Below, one piece after another: positions 1 to 4,932 of a DNA stretch of 5,130 bases. Source of the DNA: Thermoplasmata archaeon. Its GTDB lineage: Archaea; Thermoplasmatota; E2; UBA202; JdFR-43. How positions within the stretch are numbered: position 1 is the stretch's first letter; the number at the start of each line of letters is the position of its first letter. The notes beneath the pieces were generated by a model, which saw nothing but the letters and a program-made list of their open reading frames with translations, did no database searches and was not told the DNA's origin. The stretch is taken from assembly GCA_021163175.1 (NCBI GenBank), contig JAGGXG010000082.1, forward strand, positions 1-5,130, written 5' to 3'. The position numbers and the translations under genes are program-made.

Positions 1-1014
1 ACAGAAAAGAAAAAAGAAGAGGATTTAAAGGAAAAACTGGAAAGGCAATTAAAAATGCAGGAGGAGGCAATTAAAAAATTTGAAGAAAAAGCCAGAAAAT
101 TGAAAGAGGAAGCAGATGCCATTTTTTCCAACCTTGAAAAAGTGAATGAGGCAATGAAGGAGAAGAGATATATTGAAAAGAAGTATCCAAAGGCTATATT
201 GAATTTAGAGCATGCTGGAAAAGAGATGGCAATTGAAATAGATTTGAGGAAAAACGCAATAGAGAATGCCCAGGAAAAATATGAAGTGAGCAAAAAATTC
301 AGGGAAAAAGCAAAGAAAGCTTTAGCTGCGATGGAAGAGGTAAAAAGGAAAATAAAAGAAGGAAGTAAAAAGGAAGAAAAGAAAGAAGAGAAAAAGGGGA
401 AAAAATTCTGGTTCGAAAACTACAGATGGTTTATTTCTTCTCATGGTAACCTCGTTATCGGAGGGAAAGATGCCAAAAGCAATGAAAAGGTTGTTAAAAA
501 ATACATGAAGGATGATGACATTTACGTCCATGCCGACGTTCATGGGGCGCCATCCTGCGTGGTCAAAGCTGCTGACATCGATGGAAACAAGCTGGAAATA
601 GATGAAAAAACTTTAAAGGAAGCATGCCAGTTTGCCATTGTTTATTCAAAAGCATGGAAGCAATTTGGCATCGCCGCCGCCTACTGGGTTTACCCGCAGC
701 AGGTTTCGAAGACGCCGCCGCCTGGCGAGTTCCTGCCGAGAGGGGCTTTCATGATAAGAGGGAAGAGAAATTATATGAGATGTAAGATGGAATTTGGAAT
801 AGGCATCGTTGAGATAAAAGGTGCGAGCAAAATAATGGGTGGCCCCCCAGATGCAATAAAAAAGCATTGCCAGAAATGGGTTGTTTTTGAGCCTGGTAGC
901 GAGGATAAAAATGCCGTCGCAAAATCACTCGCCAAAACTTTTGGTGCGAGTATTGAGGAAATTCTGAAAGCTTTGCCACCCGGTAACCTTTCAAAGAAGG
1001 AGGAGAAAATATGA
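1..1014 (+). CDS. rqcH: RqcH (NFACT family) ribosome quality-control protein, C-terminal part, cut by window start
   Basis: The frame is open from base 1, so the gene begins upstream and 337 residues are visible; the ATG at 55 lies inside a coiled coil and is not a plausible start. Visible residues 1-130 form a Lys/Glu-rich helical hairpin typical of the NFACT middle region, ending in a KKEEKKEEKKGKK linker. From about residue 136 an NFACT-R (DUF814) domain follows, with the hallmark WFISS, VIGGKDA, HADVHGAPS (residues 177-185), YPQQVSKTPPPGEFLP and GAFMIRGKRNYM segments. The protein ends soon after with ALPPG, the usual archaeal layout without NFACT-C. In the family, RqcH/Rqc2/NEMF binds large subunits still holding peptidyl-tRNA and, in bacteria, drives alanine tailing. 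The NFACT-N half, which carries the residues needed for tailing, lies outside the window, so activity cannot be judged. It overlaps pelA by four bases (ATGA). Family assignment is very secure. Confidence 0.95.
   Translation, partial: TEKKKEEDLKEKLERQLKMQEEAIKKFEEKARKLKEEADAIFSNLEKVNEAMKEKRYIEKKYPKAILNLEHAGKEMAIEIDLRKNAIENAQEKYEVSKKFREKAKKALAAMEEVKRKIKEGSKKEEKKEEKKGKKFWFENYRWFISSHGNLVIGGKDAKSNEKVVKKYMKDDDIYVHADVHGAPSCVVKAADIDGNKLEIDEKTLKEACQFAIVYSKAWKQFGIAAAYWVYPQQVSKTPPPGEFLPRGAFMIRGKRNYMRCKMEFGIGIVEIKGASKIMGGPPDAIKKHCQKWVVFEPGSEDKNAVAKSLAKTFGASIEEILKALPPGNLSKKEEKI
997..1005 (+). promoter_or_regulatory. Strong Shine-Dalgarno site of pelA
   Basis: AAGGAGGAG lies inside the last codons of rqcH, with the AGGAGG core ending 7 nt before the ATG at 1011. 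It fixes the pelA start and, with the ATGA overlap at 1011-1014, indicates translational coupling to rqcH. Confidence 0.85.
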
Positions 1015-2006
1015 AAATAGTTGAGCAGGATTTGAAGAAGGGCATCGTCGTCGTAAAAATTCAGAGCTATGACGATTGCTGGCATCTCTATAATATCATT
1101 GAACCCGGAGACTACATTTCTGGCTATACATACAGAAGTGTGCAGCAGGCTGGAGATAAAATAAGGAAGAAGAAAGGGGAGAAAGAGAGGGTGTATTTAA
1201 AAATAAGAGTGACAGATAAAGAATTCCATGAATTCACTAACAGACTCAGAATAAGGGGCATGATTGTTGAAGGGAGTGAGGAAAAAGCATACCATACATT
1301 CAATATTGAGCCAGATATGGAAATAATGATTGAGAAAGAATGGAAGGATGTGCACCTTAAAAGGTTAAAGGAAGCATTGAAAAAGCATCCAAAGTTATGT
1401 GTTTTAGCCATAGATGATGAAGTTGCCACCATTGCCATAATTCATGAATATGGAATTGAAGAAATCGCAAACATAAAGCTAAATAGGAAAGGGAAAATGT
1501 ATGATGGAAACGAGGAAAAAAATTATGGAGAAATTTTATCAAAAGTGGCATCATTGGAATTGCCCCTCGTTATAATCGGGCCGGGATTTGAAAAAGAAAA
1601 TTTCGTGCAATATGCCAGAGGAAAATTAAAAAATTATATTGTGGAATCAACAGCGCATGCTGGAATGGTTGGGATTAAGGAAGCCATAAAAAGAGGAATA
1701 ATTGAGAAAATAGATGAGAAAAACAGGGTTGCGAAAGAAATGCGGGTCGTAGAGAAAATTCTTGAGGAAATAGCAAAGAATGGTCTTGTGGCATATGGAA
1801 AGGAAGAGGTGGAGAAAGCAATAGAAATGGGAGCTGTAGAAAAGCTTGTTATTCTCAATAGCATGGTTAGAAAGGAAGAGGAGCTATTAAAAAAAGCTGA
1901 AGAAATGAAGGCAAGCATTATTATGGTGAGCGACTTACATGAAGGAGGAGAAAAGCTTGCCTCGCTTGGCGGCGTGGCTGCCTTGCTTCGCTTCCAGCTC
2001 AGCTGA
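1011..2006 (+). CDS. pelA: aPelota (Dom34 homologue), ribosome rescue factor
   Basis: This is a complete 331-residue protein, close to the usual archaeal Pelota length. Domain 1 (about 1-125, Lsm-like) has the conserved DDCWHLYNII and PGDYISGYTYRSV segments. Domain 2 (about 126-250) resembles eRF1 domain 2 but has no GGQ motif, as expected for Pelota, and keeps LVIIGPGF at 186-193. Domain 3 (about 251-331, eL30-like) has YGKEEVEKAIEMGAVEKL and the terminal GEKLASLGGVAALLRF. By family knowledge, aPelota enters the A site of stalled ribosomes with aEF1A and promotes subunit splitting with ABCE1. It has no peptidyl-tRNA hydrolysis motif. The start at 1011 is set by an ideal Shine-Dalgarno site and overlaps the rqcH stop. 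Its last 8 bases overlap the end of the convergent membrane-protein gene. It is presumably co-transcribed with rqcH from an upstream promoter outside the window. Confidence 0.96.
   Translation: MKIVEQDLKKGIVVVKIQSYDDCWHLYNIIEPGDYISGYTYRSVQQAGDKIRKKKGEKERVYLKIRVTDKEFHEFTNRLRIRGMIVEGSEEKAYHTFNIEPDMEIMIEKEWKDVHLKRLKEALKKHPKLCVLAIDDEVATIAIIHEYGIEEIANIKLNRKGKMYDGNEEKNYGEILSKVASLELPLVIIGPGFEKENFVQYARGKLKNYIVESTAHAGMVGIKEAIKRGIIEKIDEKNRVAKEMRVVEKILEEIAKNGLVAYGKEEVEKAIEMGAVEKLVILNSMVRKEEELLKKAEEMKASIIMVSDLHEGGEKLASLGGVAALLRFQLS
1889..1895 (-). terminator. Possible T-tract terminator for the 1999-2595 gene, inside pelA
   Basis: Read on the - strand this is TTTTTTT followed by AATAG, about 105 nt past the stop codon of the membrane-protein gene. 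Archaeal termination often needs only a T tract. No hairpin was seen, and the run also simply encodes Lys codons in pelA, so this is weak. Confidence 0.2.
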
Positions 2007-2595
2007 CCTGTTTGATTTCAGGCTTGTAGTAATGATAGGATATGTGTATGGTGAAATCGTTGCCCTTGTCGAAAAATCTTGGTTTTGGAGTTATTGAAAG
2101 ACTTATCTTGCAGTTTACCGCCCCGCTTTTTATACTTATCGATTTGAATGCCTCACTCTCATTTTTTGCCTCTACAAACTTTGGCTCTGGAGTGCTTCCC
2201 TTTGCTTCCATTGAAATCTCCTCATAGCCCGATTTGCTGTTGGAGAATGAAAACTCTGGTATTGAAATCGATGCCTCTATCATATCGCTCCAGTTCCATG
2301 GGAGAATAAATCCATGGAAATTCAAATCATCTTTCCATTCTATTTTGAATTCTATGGATGAAATGACAGCATCACTTCCTTCATCTATTGTATAGTTCCC
2401 ACTCCATCCATCTCTTCCAACATATCCCTGGCTAAGGATTTCATCACTGTATTCTGTCCATTCGATCCTGTAAGTGCTTTTTTCCTCGCCAGTGGCAATG
2501 CTCTCATAGGTCTTTTCATGATAAAGTATCCCAATCAAAGCTATTATCAAAATTATTATTCCAGCCATTATAACAATTCTATCGTTTCTATCCAT
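1999..2595 (-). CDS. Membrane-anchored protein of unknown function, single N-terminal TM helix
   Basis: I do not recognise this 198-residue protein. Residues 1-7 (MDRNDRI) are short and charged and are followed by one hydrophobic helix at about 8-25, with no clear cleavage site, so it looks like a signal anchor with the remainder outside the cell. The outside part (26-198) is rich in Ser, Glu, Trp and aromatic residues in alternating patterns suggesting beta-strands (for example SIEFKIEWKDD and FTIHISYHYY). It has a single Cys (162) and three N-glycosylation sequons at N67, N101 and N145, consistent with surface exposure. The ATG at 2595 is supported by a TATA box about 35 nt upstream and a GGTG element that could pair with the 16S tail. 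It has its own promoter, so it is probably a separate unit from the KaiC-like operon upstream. Its end overlaps pelA by 8 bp in convergent orientation. The gene is likely real; its function is unknown. Confidence 0.75.
   Translation of the reverse strand: MDRNDRIVIMAGIIILIIALIGILYHEKTYESIATGEEKSTYRIEWTEYSDEILSQGYVGRDGWSGNYTIDEGSDAVISSIEFKIEWKDDLNFHGFILPWNWSDMIEASISIPEFSFSNSKSGYEEISMEAKGSTPEPKFVEAKNESEAFKSISIKSGAVNCKISLSITPKPRFFDKGNDFTIHISYHYYKPEIKQVS
2162..2167 (+). terminator. Possible T-tract terminator for rqcH-pelA
   Basis: A run of six T about 155 nt past the pelA stop is the first sizeable T tract on the + strand. Because pelA and the opposing gene overlap, any terminator for pelA must lie inside that gene. 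No hairpin was seen and the assignment is weak. Confidence 0.2.
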
Positions 2596-2625
2596 TGGAA
2601 CACCAAATTCAATAAGATTTTTCCA

Positions 2626-2634
2626 TTTATAAAA
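2626..2634 (-). promoter_or_regulatory. TATA box of the membrane-protein gene
   Basis: On the - strand TTTTATAAA lies 31-39 nt before the ATG at 2595, preceded by CCAAG, which may act as a BRE. This spacing predicts a transcript start about 8-12 nt before the ATG, a very short leader that would include the GGTG element. Confidence 0.6.
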
Positions 2635-2667
2635 CTTGGCATCATTGGTTGCTATGGCGTTTGAATG

Positions 2668-2683
2668 TTTAACAATTGCTAAA
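2668..2683. repeat. 16-bp near-perfect palindrome centred on CAATTG
   Basis: TTTAACAATTGCTAAA is an inverted repeat with one mismatched pair (2672/2679). It lies between the stop of the 239-residue KaiC-like gene and the TATA box of the membrane-protein gene. It could be an operator, but AT-rich palindromes of this size also arise by chance. Confidence 0.3.
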
Positions 2684-2685
2684 AA
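2681..2685 (-). terminator. Possible T-tract terminator of the roadblock/KaiC-like operon
   Basis: On the - strand, TTTTT follows the TAA of the last operon gene after 5 bases (AGAAA). A short T tract directly after the stop, ahead of a separate TATA box, fits archaeal intrinsic termination. The run is short, so confidence is low. Confidence 0.3.
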
Positions 2686-2690
2686 TTTCT

Positions 2691-3410
2691 TTAGGCAACT
2701 CTGCCCATTCTAAAGGCTCCAGTGAGGCGTATTTCATTCTCTTCGAGCAAATAATCTATCCAATGCCTTGATAAAGCTTCCCCGCATCCCTGGACGCGGA
2801 GTTGATATCTCGCTTCATGCTCTCTTAACTCGATGACACCATCCATGAGATGTTTTATTGTTTGCACCTCTATTTCTTCATGCATCCCTCTTGTCATTGA
2901 AAAGAAGGAAGTTGTATTCATCCTTTTGCATGTCCCGCTCAAAACTTGCAGAAATCTGAAAACAGCTTTTGCATCAGAATATACAATGAGGGTGGAGATT
3001 GAATCAAATATGAGGCGATGTTTCTCCTGCTCCATTTCCTTATGCGCCTGCATTATGGAATATGCTATTCTTTCCCTATTAACAGGACTTTCAACATATG
3101 TTACCCACTCACTCTCTTCTTTCAATTCAACAGTTGGGGAATAAACATCTATGTAACGGATCAGTCCTTTGTTTTCATATTCTTTAAAATTTTGCACAAC
3201 TGTTGTCATTTCCTCTCTCATCTCTCCAAATGACTTGTCGGTTAGAACAAAAATTATTCCCTCGTTATTCTCCAGTCCTGCAGATGCTATCCTTTTTATC
3301 AAAATATCTTTCCCGATAAAAGGATTTGCGTATATGAGAACATTGCTTTTGAATGGAATTCCTCCTTTCAGCAATTCATCAAGTCTATCTATACCTGTTT
3401 TAATGAGCAT
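2691..3410 (-). CDS. KaiC/RadA-like RecA-fold protein with degenerate ATPase site
   Basis: This complete 239-residue protein has a single RecA-fold domain of the KaiC-like type (COG0467 style). The start has the signature TGIDRLDELLKGGIP (5-19). The Walker A loop is altered: YANPFIGKD at 27-35 keeps GK but has Ala for the first Gly and Asp for the final Thr. The usual catalytic Glu pair is replaced by TDKS (57-60). Walker B is intact as LIFDS with D136. The tail GVIELREHE, the RVQGCG strand and the LTGAFRMGRVA end match the C-terminal part of KaiC-like proteins. It may bind a nucleotide poorly, or act as a regulatory partner. The start at 3410 follows GGAGG with 6-nt spacing and lies inside the previous gene (11-nt overlap), so it is translated as part of the operon. 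It is a paralogue of the KaiC-like half of that neighbour, and the two may form a mixed ring. The function of the pair is not known. Confidence 0.88.
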   Translation of the reverse strand: MLIKTGIDRLDELLKGGIPFKSNVLIYANPFIGKDILIKRIASAGLENNEGIIFVLTDKSFGEMREEMTTVVQNFKEYENKGLIRYIDVYSPTVELKEESEWVTYVESPVNRERIAYSIMQAHKEMEQEKHRLIFDSISTLIVYSDAKAVFRFLQVLSGTCKRMNTTSFFSMTRGMHEEIEVQTIKHLMDGVIELREHEARYQLRVQGCGEALSRHWIDYLLEENEIRLTGAFRMGRVA

Positions 3411-4542
3411 TTAATTCCTCCACTATTTTTTCTGCCAAAAATTCGAATGCTTCCTTTGTTCCCTCCCCTCTTATTGCACTTGCCCCAATTACATTTTCAT
3501 ATGGATGCAGCATCCTCTTTATTTCCTCAACGCTCTTCGCATTCAAAGCATCTTGCTTATTTGCCACAACAACATTTGGTATATCTTTGAATTTTTCAAT
3601 AAAATTCTTTGCACTTGCTATGCTTTCCTCACTACCAGAATCAACAACAATTATTGCCCCCATCGATGAGCCTGCAAATTTATCAAGTAAAGGAGCAAAT
3701 CCCTCCCTGCCAGGTATGCCGAAAACATCAGCTCTGTACCCATTGTAATCAACAACTCCATACTCCACGCCGGTGGTGGCGCCGAGCCTCTCCACAGGGA
3801 AAAACTTTTTTGAAATGGACCTTATGAACGTTGTTTTTCCTGATTTGAAAGGGCCTGTCACAATTATCTTTGGTATGTATATTCTTAGTCCCTCTGGCTT
3901 AAATATTTTGAAATAAAATTTTGCTGTTTTTGCATTCCAGTCCACTTTTTTGATTTCCATAAGGGAAAGAGCCTGCTCCTTTCTCGCATCTATTATCGCA
4001 TTAAAAATTCTTTTTATTCTGTATAGGGTGGCTTCCTTGTATGGCCATGCTATGAAATTTGATATTGCATATGCCCCTATTTTGTTTATTTCATTGTTTA
4101 TCCTTTCTATCCCTTCCAAGGCTATCCTTTCATTGCACAAATCCATTATATTTGAAAGAGAGTCAAAAACAAGGAGTGTATTTTCTCCCAAGTCTTCGAG
4201 TGCTCGAAAAATAGTGTCCTCATAGCTTCCTATGTCATGCGGTTCTTCCACAACATATTTTTCCCCGGATGGGGCACCAATGAGAGGAGAGTAGCCATCT
4301 ATTATGGCAAAATTTTTTTCATCTGGCTTCATGTCAAATTCTTCCATTTTCTTGTAAACATTTTTTGGAGAAGAAATGGAGGAAACATATATTGTATTCA
4401 CCTTTCCAATATTTTCTTTCATGACGGGAAATGCCACATCGCTTTCCTCCATTCCCGGCTCAATCTGAAACAAGACAGCTTTTCCATTTGGTATGCCTCC
4501 ACCAAGCAGTTCATCAAATTTTTTTATTCCAGTTGTTATCAT
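3400..4542 (-). CDS. Fusion of degenerate KaiC-like domain and Ras-like small GTPase (MglA/CvnD-type)
   Basis: This 380-residue protein has two parts. Residues 1 to about 215 are KaiC-like: TGIKKFDELLGGGIP (4-18), then IEPGMEESD (27-35) where an active protein would have a GEPGTGKTT-like loop, so both Gly-Lys residues are lost. The Glu pair region reads SSISS, while Walker B LLVFD with D127 is kept. Residues about 216-380 are a small GTPase: G1 is GPFKSGKT (230-237), G2 is in GATTGVEYG (254-262), G3 is FGIPGRE (274-280), G4 is NKQD (328-331) and G5 is SA (355-356). The G3 form xxPGxE without the usual Asp recalls MglA and CvnD/COG2229 GTPases, but the catalytic Gln position is Arg279. The ATG overlaps the roadblock stop (ATGA), with GGAGG 3 nt before it. 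The roadblock protein just upstream is the likely partner, as MglB is of MglA. There is no membrane segment, so it is probably cytosolic or peripheral. Both domain calls are firm; the cellular role is inferred. Confidence 0.92.
   Translation of the reverse strand: MITTGIKKFDELLGGGIPNGKAVLFQIEPGMEESDVAFPVMKENIGKVNTIYVSSISSPKNVYKKMEEFDMKPDEKNFAIIDGYSPLIGAPSGEKYVVEEPHDIGSYEDTIFRALEDLGENTLLVFDSLSNIMDLCNERIALEGIERINNEINKIGAYAISNFIAWPYKEATLYRIKRIFNAIIDARKEQALSLMEIKKVDWNAKTAKFYFKIFKPEGLRIYIPKIIVTGPFKSGKTTFIRSISKKFFPVERLGATTGVEYGVVDYNGYRADVFGIPGREGFAPLLDKFAGSSMGAIIVVDSGSEESIASAKNFIEKFKDIPNVVVANKQDALNAKSVEEIKRMLHPYENVIGASAIRGEGTKEAFEFLAEKIVEELNAH
3417..3421 (-). promoter_or_regulatory. Shine-Dalgarno site of the 239-residue KaiC-like gene
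   Basis: On the - strand GTGGAGGAATTAA precedes the ATG at 3410, placing GGAGG 6 nt before the start and inside the coding region of the fusion gene. It fixes the start and supports coupled translation. Confidence 0.75.
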
Positions 4543-4886
4543 TTTCCTCCCGTCGCAATTTTTCTGGCGGCCTCCGCAATTTTTTCAAATGCCTCGTCAC
4601 AATCTCCATTTACAATGACGGCAAGAAGAAGGTCTTTTCCTGCTCCAACTATAACAATATTCTTTTTCTTACCTTCAACAATTATTCTTTTTGGTATGCC
4701 TTCTCCTATTTCATCCATGGCGAATTCTGCCGAGCTCAATATGGTTGCGTTCATAGCTGCAAAAGGAATGGTATGTATGTTTTCAGCATCAGTATATATG
4801 AGCAAGCCATCTCTTGAAACAATAAAACCACTTTCAATATTTGTATTTGCTTCTAAATCTTTGATTATTTTTGAATAATCCATCAT
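4539..4886 (-). CDS. Roadblock/LC7 domain protein (MglB-like partner of the adjacent GTPase)
   Basis: This 115-residue protein is one roadblock/LC7 domain of normal length. Evidence is the pattern ESGFIVSRDGLLIYTD (18-33), the central helix with FAAMNATILSSAEFAMDEIG (a shape typical of roadblock domains), the strands RIIVEGKKKNIVIVGAGKDLLLAVIV (67-92) and the final helix DEAFEKIAEAARKIA. Roadblock proteins dimerise and bind small Ras-like GTPases: MglB is the GAP/GEF of MglA, and CvnB sits beside the CvnD GTPase. Here the next gene, joined by an ATGA overlap, carries such a GTPase domain, so a direct interaction is the best guess. ATG codons at 4886 and 4883 are adjacent (MM). No Shine-Dalgarno site precedes them, and a TATA-like element 24-29 nt upstream suggests a leaderless message starting at or next to one of them. 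This is the first gene of the three-gene operon. Confidence 0.92.
   Translation of the reverse strand: MMDYSKIIKDLEANTNIESGFIVSRDGLLIYTDAENIHTIPFAAMNATILSSAEFAMDEIGEGIPKRIIVEGKKKNIVIVGAGKDLLLAVIVNGDCDEAFEKIAEAARKIATGGK
4546..4551 (-). promoter_or_regulatory. Shine-Dalgarno site of the KaiC-GTPase fusion gene
   Basis: GGGAGG lies on the - strand 3 nt before the ATG at 4542, inside the last codons of the roadblock gene. The spacing is short, but with the ATGA overlap a ribosome ending the roadblock frame would already be in place, so coupling is likely. Confidence 0.65.
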
Positions 4887-4909
4887 TGAAATATAAAAGG
4901 TTATTGAGA

Positions 4910-4915
4910 ATAAAA
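4910..4915 (-). promoter_or_regulatory. TATA-like element of the roadblock/KaiC-like operon
   Basis: TTTTAT on the - strand at -29 to -24 from the ATG at 4886 is preceded by the A-rich AAAAAG, which may act as a BRE. The distance predicts transcription starting at or beside the ATG, consistent with the missing Shine-Dalgarno site. It sits in the 46-bp gap after the acyltransferase gene. Confidence 0.5.
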
Positions 4916-4932
4916 CTTTTTCTTTTTTATCG

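Noticed and set aside
361..402. GAAGAAAAG-type tandem repeat
   Set aside because: It is imperfect and fully explained by a Lys/Glu linker between the coiled coil and NFACT-R; no regular repeat unit holds.
322..543. Phe/Leu-rich open frame on the - strand
   Set aside because: It is the complement of the Lys/Glu-rich coiled coil and linker of rqcH. The hydrophobic run mirrors AAA/GAA codons and is not a real membrane segment.
520..780. GC-rich patch as a sign of horizontal transfer or recombination
   Set aside because: The patch falls within one continuous, well-conserved archaeal domain and similar patches mark conserved motifs in other genes, so codon selection explains it better.
55..1014. 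ATG at 55 as the true start of the first gene
   Set aside because: The same frame is open back to base 1 and reads continuous coiled coil. The NFACT family needs an N-terminal domain that would lie upstream, and no ribosome-binding site precedes 55.
2042..2227. 61-codon open frame on the + strand after pelA
   Set aside because: It is antisense to the membrane-protein gene, with no promoter or ribosome-binding site and no recognisable product.
3306..3332. The 239-residue protein as an active RadA-type recombinase
   Set aside because: It lacks an intact Walker A, the catalytic Glu and the DNA-binding domains of RadA, and its operon context is signalling, not repair.
4237..4878. 213-codon open frame on the + strand
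   Set aside because: It lies antisense to the roadblock gene and the start of the fusion gene, reads as low-complexity Phe/Ser/Ile-rich sequence, and has no family signature. It is a shadow of the real genes.
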